Source: Acidobacteriota bacterium (GTDB lineage Bacteria; Acidobacteriota; Blastocatellia; Pyrinomonadales; Pyrinomonadaceae). From it: 14,729 bases of DNA. Below, piece after piece: positions 1-6,836 of this stretch. The DNA is taken from NCBI GenBank assembly GCA_029862725.1, contig JAOTWT010000024.1, positions 1-14,729 of the forward strand, in the 5' to 3' direction. Both the position numbers and the translations under genes were made by a program. A model generated the notes under the pieces. That model did no database searches. It was not told where the DNA came from and was given only the letters and a program-made list of their open reading frames with translations. Position 1 is the first letter of the stretch; each line of letters opens with the position of its first letter.

Positions 1-1742
1 CCAGGAATGTTGAGCAGCCCGCCGAGAGACACTTCGCTGTGAACGTTACTTGTGATCGTGTAGCCTTCTTCGAAATAGAATTCGCCGTTGCCTGGTCCCT
101 CTCCGGTTCCCGCACCCCCACTCGTGTTCGTGTTATCGGAGCCGTTATTTTCCAGCAACCAGGTCGATCCGCTCTTGTACAATCGAAGCGTGTCACCTGC
201 GGAGACCCCTTCGACGGTCCCGGTGTTCGCGCCGGAATTATAGTTGCCGGTTTGGTGTCCCAGTCTATCCGCCATTCCGAGGATCATGAATCCATTCTGA
301 TCAAACTCGATATCAAGAAGCCACGGCTGGGGATAGTACTTTTGGTTCCATGGAACAAAGTCAAGGAGATCCGTGACGTCGTTTGCCCACGGAAGCCATT
401 CAGCCGGTGCGCACACGGTGCCATTATCGGAAATGCAGCCCCGCGTATAGTTGAGTGCGAAATTGGCTACCTGGACCGCACTTCCCGAACCCGACGGATT
501 GAGTTCGTAAACAAATGCCCGCAATTGACTCACATTTCCGGTACTCTGGGCGGTACAGGTCAAACCAACATAGACCTTGTTGCCGACAACTTTAAGCGCA
601 CCGGGCCTGAGATTCAGGTTCATTTCACCCACCGGTGTCGAACTGTCTGCCGGACATCCGGTCGCTGATGTTCCCGGGTTTGTCAGTGTGGCGAGATTAT
701 AGACCTTCACCTGGCTGGAAAGTGTCGGAGCGGTTGGCGTTCCTGCGCCGAGCGGGACTGCATATAGTTTGCGGTCGAATAGATTTACTACATAGAGAGT
801 ACGTTCGTCCGCTGAAAGATCGATGTCGCCGATGCCGGTCGTCCCGACCCCGTCGAAAGCCCCTGTGTCCGTTTCATAATTTGTCGTTTCGTGGGGATTT
901 ATGCCAAAGACGTTGCTGCCGAACAGCGTGTTCAGGTTTACAAAGAGCGAACCCGTCGTTCCGGTCGTGTTAGAAATAAAGATCTCGCCGGTAGGGTCGC
1001 TGCTGGCCGTTCCCTTATTGTTGTTTCGAAATCCAGCGTGACGTTTAGTAAAGGCAGACGCGAAGATCTTTTTTGACCGCCGGTGATACGCGAGGCCCCA
1101 GACCGACCCCAGCTGATTCTGCGGCACCATCAGAGAATGAGATGTTGGATCAACGACGCCGGCACTGCTTGTCCTGCTCGTCGTACCGGAGTTGTACGGA
1201 AATGAAACCAGAACCGTATCCGTTGAGTTTCCCGCGACCGTTCCTGCGAAGCAGGTCGTCACTAACTCAGGTGTATTCTGGCAATAGTCCTCGATCGTGA
1301 TGATGCCGAAATCAATATTCGTACTGTTGCCGTCCGGTATGAAACGGACCGCCGAGGAGTTGTTTGAACCGACTGTGCCCGGCATGTATCCCGCCGGAAG
1401 TGAGCTGAATTCAACACGGTAAGGCCCCGTGCCGGTCGCACTAACCGAAAAACCCCCGGTTGCCGAGGAGACGGCCGTCCCACGTTGACTGCCTGCGGCG
1501 TCATATACCGTCACGGTAACCCCGCCGATTCCCTTGTCTACAGCGAAATTAGGCGCGACGCCGGAAGTGTCGCGGGTCCCGTTCAGGTTGTAATCCAGAA
1601 AGACGGTTCCGGAGATCGTCCCGGCAGCCGAAGCGTTTCGAACCGGGAGCATTAAAGTGCTCGTTGCGATAATCGCGATAATCGAAATCGCGATAAAACT
1701 GTAAAATCCGAATTCACGGAGAAGGGTCTTCTCTTTTGTCAT
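1..1742 (-). CDS. Secreted SdrD-B-domain surface protein, C-terminus off the left edge
   Basis: The frame is open from ATG at 1742 to the window edge, giving 580 codons with no stop, so the 3' end is missing. A signal peptide is visible: charged MTKEK start, hydrophobic run at residues 14-32, and an AS-A-A-G cleavage region near 37-41. Residues 41-148 look like an SdrD B-type (Cna-like) repeat, with GTVFLDYNLNGTRD, a calcium-binding-type acidic loop, then beta-rich sequence ending in NIDFG. Residues about 205-500 look like a beta-propeller-type region, with SVWGLAY, FTKRHAGF, GIGDIDLSADERTLYVVNLFDRKLY and PWLLDIEFDQNGFMILGMADR. The end of the visible part is Gly/Asn/Ser-rich (533-555). I recall the same order of segments in large secreted bacterial surface proteins with SdrD-B domains. 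The molecular role is unknown; adhesion or cell-envelope structure is inference. Paired cysteines (154/164, 363/396, 436/444) suggest oxidative folding outside the cytoplasm. The start follows GAGGA at about 12 bases, an acceptable but long spacing. Confidence -1.
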   Translation of the reverse strand, partial: MTKEKTLLREFGFYSFIAISIIAIIATSTLMLPVRNASAAGTISGTVFLDYNLNGTRDTSGVAPNFAVDKGIGGVTVTVYDAAGSQRGTAVSSATGGFSVSATGTGPYRVEFSSLPAGYMPGTVGSNNSSAVRFIPDGNSTNIDFGIITIEDYCQNTPELVTTCFAGTVAGNSTDTVLVSFPYNSGTTSRTSSAGVVDPTSHSLMVPQNQLGSVWGLAYHRRSKKIFASAFTKRHAGFRNNNKGTASSDPTGEIFISNTTGTTGSLFVNLNTLFGSNVFGINPHETTNYETDTGAFDGVGTTGIGDIDLSADERTLYVVNLFDRKLYAVPLGAGTPTAPTLSSQVKVYNLATLTNPGTSATGCPADSSTPVGEMNLNLRPGALKVVGNKVYVGLTCTAQSTGNVSQLRAFVYELNPSGSGSAVQVANFALNYTRGCISDNGTVCAPAEWLPWANDVTDLLDFVPWNQKYYPQPWLLDIEFDQNGFMILGMADRLGHQTGNYNSGANTGTVEGVSAGDTLRLYKSGSTWLLENNGSDNTNTSGGAGTGEGPGNGEFYFEEGYTITSNVHSEVSLGGLLNIP

Positions 1743-1917
1743 TTTTGCAAAATTATCCTCGGGTGTGCGTGGCTACAATATTTGGCGCGCCCTGCGGTTA
1801 CGGACGGACGGACAGAGAATCCCTGTGCCGCCGGAAACGCAAAGGCAATGAGTTGGGGGCCGTAATTGTTGTGGAAGATTTCTTTGTGAGGCCTGTGAAG
1901 AAAACTTCACGCTTCTT
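1743..1917 (-). other. Long 5' leader of the surface-protein gene with two hairpins
   Basis: This non-coding stretch would be transcribed if the candidate promoter at 1918-1946 is used. It contains a perfect 6-bp hairpin with a four-base loop (GTGAAG 1895-1900 / CTTCAC 1905-1910) close to the predicted 5' end. It also contains a second hairpin of about 9 bp with a one-base bulge (1809-1830, stem CGG-ACAGAG / CCCTGT-g-CCG), beside a short CGGA tandem repeat (about 1801-1812). The rest of the 303-bp gap to the divergent gene at 2046 shows no open frame with protein-like composition. I could not match the leader to a known riboswitch class. Confidence -1.
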
Positions 1918-1946
1918 AGACTATCAACATTGTTGAACATAGTCAA
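1918..1946 (-). promoter_or_regulatory. Candidate promoter with overlapping 26-bp dyad for the surface protein
   Basis: Read on the minus strand, TTGACT (1946-1941) is followed after 17 bases by TAGTCT (1923-1918). That is a good -35 match with a poor -10 match. A nested inverted repeat covers exactly this interval: GACTAT at 1919-1924 pairs with ATAGTC at 1939-1944, and inside it TCAACA (1924-1929) pairs with TGTTGA (1931-1936). A dyad lying between -35 and -10 is where a repressor would be expected to bind. The dyad is directly visible; promoter and operator functions are inferred. Confidence -1.
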
Positions 1947-2009
1947 TATATTTTAAGTACCAGCCACCCGCAATATTATCCCGCAGTTTTTCTCATACGG
2001 AGTCCGTTT

Positions 2010-2018
2010 TGTTAGAAT
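2010..2018 (+). promoter_or_regulatory. Candidate extended -10 promoter for the 2046-5226 operon
   Basis: The string TGTTAGAAT fits an extended -10 element (TGn followed by TAGAAT, 2013-2018). No convincing -35 lies 16-18 bases upstream, which extended -10 promoters tolerate. It would give a leader of only about 20 bases before the ATG at 2046, with a weak ribosome-binding sequence. This is inference from one motif. Confidence -1.
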
Positions 2019-2045
2019 CTGGATGTCTGGAATTGCCCAAAAATC

Positions 2046-3008
2046 ATGAGTACTGACCCAAAAAACATTGTGTCCCTCCTTCCCTCTGCAACCGAGATCG
2101 TTTGTGCACTCGGACTGGAAGAAAGGCTGGTGGGTGTTACCCACGAATGCGATTTCCCCGAAGACATCGGATCGCGGCCGCATGTTACATCGAGTCATAT
2201 CAGCCATGTGGCGATGACGAGCAAGGAAATTGACCACGAGGTCCGTTCGCAGTTGGACGGCCACGGTTCGATCTATGGTCTCGACGAAGATCTGCTGAGG
2301 TCTCTTGATCCCGATCTGATACTCACCCAGGAACTTTGTGATGTCTGCGCTGTGAACTATGAAACGGTTGCGGCGGCGGCAAAGATCCACGCGGCGGACG
2401 CGGCGATTGTCTCGCTCGAACCCACTACGATCGGCGAGATTCTTGAGAATATCGAGACGGTCGGAAACGTGTGCGGTGTGCCCGAGCGTGCGAGGAACCT
2501 CACTTCCGTTTTGAAGCGAAGGATTGAAGCGATCCGGAAGCAATCATCCGGAACGCAAACCCGTCCGCGGGTAATGATGCTCGAATGGCTCGAGCCGCCA
2601 TTTGCGCCCGGGCACTGGGTGCCCGAGCAGGTTGAAATTGCCGGTGGCGAGTGCCTGCTCGGTGAATCCGGCATGAAATCCGTAACTACAACTTTCGAGG
2701 AGATTTGCGAATCCAATCCGGAGATTGTTGTGTTGATACCCTGCGGTTACTACATCGACGATATCCTGGGGCAATTGGACCAGACCGTGTTTCCCGAGAT
2801 CCTGCGCGACATCGATGCGTTCAAAACCGGAAATTTATGGGCGGTCGACGCCGCCGCTTATTTTTCGAGACCCGGGCCGAGGGTTGTCGATGGCGCGGAA
2901 ATTCTTGCTAAAGTCCTACATCCGGAGATATTCGGAGAACCCAACGGGTCCGAAGCGCGGAGCCTTGACGCGTCCTCTTTTGTCGTTGGCGCCTCCGGAT
3001 CAGCCTAG
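2046..3008 (+). CDS. Cobalamin-binding protein (BtuF-like), no signal peptide
   Basis: The 320-residue product begins KNIVSLLPSATEIVCALGLEERLVGVTHECDFP, the characteristic opening of the BtuF/FhuD-type periplasmic-binding fold (COG0614 type, usually annotated cobalamin-binding protein). Further family signatures are the region around LILTQELCDVCAV (about residues 92-104), HWVPEQVEIAGG in the second lobe, and a C-terminal FSRPGPRVVDGAEILA. Periplasmic BtuF normally has a signal peptide. Here the N-terminus starts directly with the fold. An in-frame TAG at 2013-2015, with no standard start codon between it and 2046, excludes an upstream exported form. The protein is therefore predicted to be cytosolic. 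No BtuC/BtuD transporter genes are visible nearby. It is 12 bp from the next gene and likely leads a three-gene operon. Cobalamin itself as ligand is family-level inference; its cytosolic role is unknown. Confidence -1.
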   Translation: MSTDPKNIVSLLPSATEIVCALGLEERLVGVTHECDFPEDIGSRPHVTSSHISHVAMTSKEIDHEVRSQLDGHGSIYGLDEDLLRSLDPDLILTQELCDVCAVNYETVAAAAKIHAADAAIVSLEPTTIGEILENIETVGNVCGVPERARNLTSVLKRRIEAIRKQSSGTQTRPRVMMLEWLEPPFAPGHWVPEQVEIAGGECLLGESGMKSVTTTFEEICESNPEIVVLIPCGYYIDDILGQLDQTVFPEILRDIDAFKTGNLWAVDAAAYFSRPGPRVVDGAEILAKVLHPEIFGEPNGSEARSLDASSFVVGASGSA

Positions 3009-3020
3009 ATACTTGCGATT

Positions 3021-4364
3021 ATGTATTCAAAATATTTCAGAACTTTTTTGATCATCGGCCTGCTTTCAATTGCAGCGGCGGCACAGGAAAGCGATGCGCC
3101 GCTGGCTACGATGAGCGGGCAGAGTTTTACGGTCGCGGACCTTCCAGCCGATGTCGCCAAGGCCTGGCGGGAATTGCCGAGTACGCTCGTCATCGCGCGC
3201 AAGGACCTTTTGGAACTGCAGATCGATAACATGTTGCTGCTCCAGGAAGCGAACAAGCGGTCGATCGATGTCGACGCCCTTCTCGATATTGAAGTCACCA
3301 AGAGGGTTAAGGATCCCGACGAGAAGACCGTGAAGGCCCTGTACGACGAGAACAAGGCGAGCATCGGGGACACTCCTTTAGCCGAAATCAGGCCTCAGAT
3401 AGTCAACTACCTGAGAATGGAACCAGAGAAAAAGGCACGCGAGGACTTTTCCAGGAAGTTGCGAACAAGCGGCAAAATCGAGTACGGCAAGAATGTAAAC
3501 GATGAGGGTTTGAGCCTCAACGATGTCATCGCCACGGTAAACGGCGAACCCATCACATTCGCGATGTACAAGAGAAAAAACGCGCTGCCACTTTATGAAT
3601 ACGAAGCGAACGTCTTTGACCAGCTCGATTCTTCGCTTCGAATGATCGTCGACGCGGCGGTGTACCAGGTGGAGTCGCAGAGCCTCGAGATTCCCGTCAA
3701 CCAGTTGATCGCGCGCGAGATCACGAGCAAGATGAAGGACTTTACAGCGGACGAACAGAATCGCCTCGAAAAGACGTTAAAGAACAAGCTCTATTCAAAA
3801 TACAGGGTGAAGTACTTTGTTACCGAGCCAGAACCCTATGTACAAGAAATCTCCGTCGACGACGACCCCTCGTTTGGGGCGGCCAGTCCAAAAGCGACGG
3901 TTGTCGTTTTTGCCGATTTTGAATGCCCCGCCTGCGCAGGCGTGCATCCGATCCTTAAACAGCTTTTAAAAAAATACGGATCACAGGTCCGTTTGGTCTA
4001 CAGGGATTTTCCGCTGACGAAAATTCACGAGAATGCCCTGCCCGCCGCCCGTGCCGCGTATGCAGCATCGAAACAGGGTAAGTTCTTTGAGTTCGGGGAG
4101 CTGTTATACGACAATCAGACGGAGCTCGATTCGGCGTCGCTTGAGAAATACGCAAAACAGCTCGGACTCGATCTTCAGAAATTCAACGCCGACCGTAACA
4201 GCGAGGAAGCCCTGGCCGAGATCAAAAAAGATCTCGCCGACGGAAACGAGTACGGAGTCACCGGAACACCGAGCATCTTTGTCAACGGCTACAAGATCCG
4301 CACCCTTTCAGTTCAGGCGTTCGAACAGGCGATCGAGCGTGCGATCATCGGTGTTTACAATTAA
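3021..4364 (+). CDS. Exported SurA-like / DsbA-like thioredoxin fusion
   Basis: The 447-residue product has a signal peptide (residues 1-21, cleavage near AAAAQ-E). Two segments look like SurA/PpiC-type N-terminal chaperone regions. The first starts near residue 29 (ATMSGQSFTVADL) and the second near 171 (ATVNGEPITFAMYKR); both are followed by charged helices with Leu/Gln-rich stretches. Residues about 275-447 form a DsbA-like thioredoxin domain (Thioredoxin_4 type) with VVFADFECPACAGVHP, redox cysteines C302 and C305 (CPAC), RDFPL, and the cis-proline loop GVTGTPSIFVNG (P417). No parvulin catalytic domain is evident. Known members of the family catalyse disulfide formation or isomerisation in the periplasm. 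Coupling a chaperone-like module to it suggests folding of exported proteins, which is inference. It follows the upstream stop by 12 bp and precedes the next gene by 22 bp. The Shine-Dalgarno is weak. Confidence -1.
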   Translation: MYSKYFRTFLIIGLLSIAAAAQESDAPLATMSGQSFTVADLPADVAKAWRELPSTLVIARKDLLELQIDNMLLLQEANKRSIDVDALLDIEVTKRVKDPDEKTVKALYDENKASIGDTPLAEIRPQIVNYLRMEPEKKAREDFSRKLRTSGKIEYGKNVNDEGLSLNDVIATVNGEPITFAMYKRKNALPLYEYEANVFDQLDSSLRMIVDAAVYQVESQSLEIPVNQLIAREITSKMKDFTADEQNRLEKTLKNKLYSKYRVKYFVTEPEPYVQEISVDDDPSFGAASPKATVVVFADFECPACAGVHPILKQLLKKYGSQVRLVYRDFPLTKIHENALPAARAAYAASKQGKFFEFGELLYDNQTELDSASLEKYAKQLGLDLQKFNADRNSEEALAEIKKDLADGNEYGVTGTPSIFVNGYKIRTLSVQAFEQAIERAIIGVYN

Positions 4365-4386
4365 AATCTACCGCCCCGATAAACCT

Positions 4387-5226
4387 ATGAAACTCACTCT
4401 CTTGATGACGGCATTGCTGATCCTCGGCTCCTGCGATTCGAAGCCGACGGCGAACGGCAGGACTCCGGTAACGCCCAGCCCGGACAATTCTACGGTAACA
4501 TCCCCCGGGAAGCTCCCGGTCACGGGCTACGAAGTCGTTGCCTCTTACAAACACGACGGCGACGCATTCACGCAGGGACTCTTCTACCGCGACGGCTTTT
4601 TGTACGAAAGCACGGGTCATTATGGGGAATCGACGCTTCGCAAAGTGGATTACAAGACCGGCAAAGCAATTCAAAAACACAGGGTGCCGAAGGACTTTTT
4701 TGCCGAGGGCATCGCGGTTGTCGGAAACGAGATCTACCAACTGACATGGCAATCAGGCGTGGGCTTTGTCTACAGCATCGACGGTTTCAAGCTGCTCCGC
4801 GAATTCCGCTATACGGGACAGGGTTGGGGACTCACATTCGATGGCACAAACCTCTATCACAGCGACGGTAGTCAGGTAATACGCGTCGTCGATCCGAAAA
4901 CCTACCGGACGCTTCGGCTGATATCCGTAAACAATGAAAACGGGAAGCCGCTGACAAAGTTGAACGAGCTGGAATGGGTCAAAGGCGAGATCTGGGCTAA
5001 TATCTGGCATTCCGAAGAGATTGGCAAACCAAACCACATCGCGCGTATCGATCCGACGACCGGCAAACTGCTCGGCTGGATAAATCTTTCAGGGATATCG
5101 CCGAAAGACACCGACCGCGACGATGAGAACACGATGAACGGTATCGCCTACGACCCCGAGGGCGACCGCATCTTCGTCACCGGCAAGAACTGGAAAAACT
5201 TATACGAGATCAAGCTGTTGGAGTGA
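4387..5226 (+). CDS. Glutaminyl-peptide cyclotransferase (plant-type QC), lipoprotein
   Basis: I place the start at ATG 4387, giving 279 residues, because it creates a classic lipoprotein signal: MKLTLLMTALLILGSC with lipobox LGS-C16. Longer in-frame readings into the preceding gene give an Arg/Ser-rich, unnatural N-terminus. The mature part matches the glutaminyl cyclase 2 family (a five-bladed propeller, as in papaya and Xanthomonas QC). It shows YEVVASYKHDGDAFTQGLFY, LYESTGHYGESTLRKVD, FAEGI, YQLTWQSG, GWGLTFDG, LNELEWVKGEIWANIW and MNGIAYDP. The enzyme converts N-terminal glutamine to pyroglutamate, protecting exported proteins from aminopeptidases. Lipidation would anchor it at the periplasmic face of a membrane. 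Its place behind an exported foldase suggests a shared role in maturing secreted proteins. No good Shine-Dalgarno precedes the start, so translation may be coupled to the upstream gene 22 bp away. Confidence in the family is high. Confidence -1.
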   Translation: MKLTLLMTALLILGSCDSKPTANGRTPVTPSPDNSTVTSPGKLPVTGYEVVASYKHDGDAFTQGLFYRDGFLYESTGHYGESTLRKVDYKTGKAIQKHRVPKDFFAEGIAVVGNEIYQLTWQSGVGFVYSIDGFKLLREFRYTGQGWGLTFDGTNLYHSDGSQVIRVVDPKTYRTLRLISVNNENGKPLTKLNELEWVKGEIWANIWHSEEIGKPNHIARIDPTTGKLLGWINLSGISPKDTDRDDENTMNGIAYDPEGDRIFVTGKNWKNLYEIKLLE

Positions 5227-5265
5227 ATCAGATTTGAGGGTAGGGACCAAATATTGGGGAACCTC

Positions 5266-6717
5266 TTATCCTGGGGAAGATTGAAGATTGGTCCGCAATA
5301 ACTCGAACAAGTCGGTCGCATAAACCGGGACGTCGTAAGCCGCCTTTAATTCATCGAACTGCATGCCGTCGATGAGAATCGGTTCGTCGGATTTGATCAC
5401 GTGTTCGGGGATGATGACGAAGTCGCCGACGACCTGGTCCTTAACCGCGATAAAATCCTGTCCCGACAAAAGCCCGGCGACGGCGACGTCACCACCAAAA
5501 TACGTGTTCGGAACTGCAAGAACATGATGCTCGGAGCCGACGAGTTTGTTTAGCTTTTCGATCTGTTCAGAGAGGATCGGTGCGAACATCTCGCCGGTCA
5601 TTATCGTCGCTTTCAGCGACGATAGTTCAAAGTTCAAAGTTTCGTGTTCAAGGTTTTGTTTATCCGGCTTGATCGCTAACTCATTTGTCCTAATGTTCTT
5701 CTTCGGGTCTGACTTTGAATTTTGAACTTTGAACTTTGAACCTTGAATCGAGGCCAAAAGGGCCTCGAACTCATTCACAAAAGACCTGACCATTCCAACG
5801 CCGTCTTCGATCTGGGGGTAATCGCCATAGTGTTCGCGCGCAGGAATGTCTGCACCGGCCTTGATATAGATCTCATCTCCCAGAAACGCGAAGCGGGTCC
5901 CCAGTTTTCCGAAGAATTCCTCCTGCAGCTTTCCGACCTCCGCGATCGTTTTTTGGCAGAACTTCGGCGTCACACGGGTAAGGCGTTCGTCGTTGTTATA
6001 ACGCGTCAGCGCGACGGGGACGATCGCCGTCGAGACGATCTTCGGGTGATGAGCGGCAAGATCGCGCAGCGTCTTTTCCAGCTGCGCGCCGTCGTTTATT
6101 TCGGGACAGAGCACAACCTGCGCGTGAATCTCGATATCGTTTTCGAGCAACCGCTCGAGCTTATCGAAAATATCGGCCCGTTCCTGATCGACGCCCAGCA
6201 GGTACGCACGGGTCTTGAGGTCCGTCGCATGCACCGAAACATACTGCGGCGAGAGTCGCTGCTCTATGATCCGATCCATCTCATCAGGTGTTATTGAGGA
6301 AAGCGTAGTGTAGTTTCCGTAAAGAAATGAAAGCCGGATGTCCTCGTCGCGCACGAAGAGCGAAGGTCTTGCGTCTTCGGGGTTTCCCTTGCAGAAGCAG
6401 AAAAGACACTCGTTGGCGCACTGTCTTGGGACGATCTGTTCGAATTCGAGGCCAAAATCCTCGCCCTCATCACGTTCGAGATCGATTTCCCACGACTCGC
6501 CGTTCGTCTTGCGGACCAGGAATGTCATTTCGGTCTCGCCCGAGGTCTGAAACCGGAAATCGAGATAGTCGCGGACGGGCCGGCCGTTTACACGCACGAT
6601 CCGGTCGCCGGATTCGAGATCCAGTTGATCGGCAATACTTTCGGGTTCCACGCGGTCGACCGTTACTCCCGGCCGACGCAACTGTGTAACCGCTGGTGTG
6701 ACGGCAAACTCGTACAT
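5266..6717 (-). CDS. PDZ / radical SAM / DUF512 protein with in-frame repeat insertion
   Basis: The 483-residue product starts with a PDZ-like segment (about 17-50: GVTVDRVEPESIADQLDLESGDRIVRVNG). It then carries a radical-SAM cysteine cluster C100-x3-C104-x2-C107 within RQCANECLFCFCKG, and typical LSFLYGNYTTLSSI, YVSVHATD and IHAQVVLCPEINDG segments. The DUF512 region follows (EIYIKAGADIPAREHYGDYPQIEDGVGMVR to the end, with the glycine-rich NTYFGGDVAVAGLL). Family members are predicted [4Fe-4S]/S-adenosylmethionine enzymes of unknown substrate. An unusual Lys/Asn/Gln-rich stretch (about 324-366) interrupts DUF512 and is encoded by a heptad inverted repeat (5624-5748). Apart from it, the domain sequence resumes in frame (TGEMFAPILSEQIEKLN). 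The gene lies 119 bp downstream of alanine dehydrogenase and ends 39 bp from the convergent cyclotransferase gene. No Shine-Dalgarno precedes the ATG; the upstream region is a second copy of the repeat. Confidence -1.
   Translation of the reverse strand: MYEFAVTPAVTQLRRPGVTVDRVEPESIADQLDLESGDRIVRVNGRPVRDYLDFRFQTSGETEMTFLVRKTNGESWEIDLERDEGEDFGLEFEQIVPRQCANECLFCFCKGNPEDARPSLFVRDEDIRLSFLYGNYTTLSSITPDEMDRIIEQRLSPQYVSVHATDLKTRAYLLGVDQERADIFDKLERLLENDIEIHAQVVLCPEINDGAQLEKTLRDLAAHHPKIVSTAIVPVALTRYNNDERLTRVTPKFCQKTIAEVGKLQEEFFGKLGTRFAFLGDEIYIKAGADIPAREHYGDYPQIEDGVGMVRSFVNEFEALLASIQGSKFKVQNSKSDPKKNIRTNELAIKPDKQNLEHETLNFELSSLKATIMTGEMFAPILSEQIEKLNKLVGSEHHVLAVPNTYFGGDVAVAGLLSGQDFIAVKDQVVGDFVIIPEHVIKSDEPILIDGMQFDELKAAYDVPVYATDLFELLRTNLQSSPG
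5602..5624. repeat. Perfect 10-bp inverted repeat inside the DUF512 gene
   Basis: TATCGTCGCT (5602-5611) and AGCGACGATA (5615-5624) are exact reverse complements separated by TTC. In the mRNA (minus strand) this would form a strong hairpin. No T-tract follows, so it is not an intrinsic terminator. It touches the edge of the heptad element at 5624-5748 and may be part of it or its insertion scar. Confidence -1.
5624..5748. repeat. In-gene heptad inverted-repeat element (copy 1)
   Basis: The left arm (about 5624-5656) is built from GTTCAAA heptads: AGTTCAAAGTTCAAAGT, then GTGTTCAAGGTTTTG. The right arm (about 5711-5748) is the inverted form: GACTTTGAATTTTGAACTTT and further TTTGAAC units ending CCTTGAAT. 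A spacer of about 55 bp separates the arms. The whole element lies inside the DUF512 reading frame without a stop or a frame change, and encodes SKFKVQNSK-type sequence. The same arm sequence recurs at 6726-6833. Confidence -1.
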
Positions 6718-6725
6718 AAATCGCT

Positions 6726-6833
6726 ATTCAAAGTTCAAGGTTCAAAGTTCGAGGTTTGTATGGCCATGTGTTCTGGTCTTACTTGCAAGTCTGAAAAAAC
6801 AAACTTTGAACCTTAAACATTGAACACTAAACT
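6726..6833. repeat. Intergenic heptad inverted-repeat element (copy 2)
   Basis: This element fills most of the gap between alanine dehydrogenase and the DUF512 gene. The left arm (6726-6758) reads ATTCAAAGTTCAAGGTTCAA and onward; the right arm (6800-6833) reads CAAACTTTGAACCTTAAACA and onward. The spacer of about 40 bp differs from copy 1 and holds two short perfect palindromes, ATGGCCAT (6760-6767) and ACTTGCAAGT (6781-6790). Only the arms are shared with copy 1. It would be transcribed as an imperfect hairpin in any ald-DUF512 message. Confidence -1.
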
Positions 6834-6836
6834 ATC

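Noticed and set aside
1800..1850. A string AAACGCAAAGGCA on the plus strand resembles the core of c-di-GMP-I (GEMM) riboswitches.
   Set aside because: The flanking GCAAACC and the tetraloop/receptor parts are missing, it is on the strand opposite to the surface-protein gene, and it lies far from the 2046 start.
1953..2716. Open frames antisense to the cobalamin-binding gene.
   Set aside because: Their translations are Arg/Cys-rich with no recognisable domain, and the plus strand carries a clearly recognised family.
5227..5265. A possible bidirectional terminator between the convergent cyclotransferase and DUF512 genes (CCAA/TTGG around 5248-5257).
   Set aside because: The stem is only 4 bp and no T-tract follows on either strand.
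5743..6297. A 184-codon plus-strand open frame opposite the DUF512 gene.
   Set aside because: It lies antisense to the radical-SAM and DUF512 coding region and shows no protein-family features.
5624..6833. The two heptad elements considered as a CRISPR array or composite transposon.
   Set aside because: The units are 7 bases long and contiguous within each arm, there are no regular spacers, and no cas or transposase gene is present.
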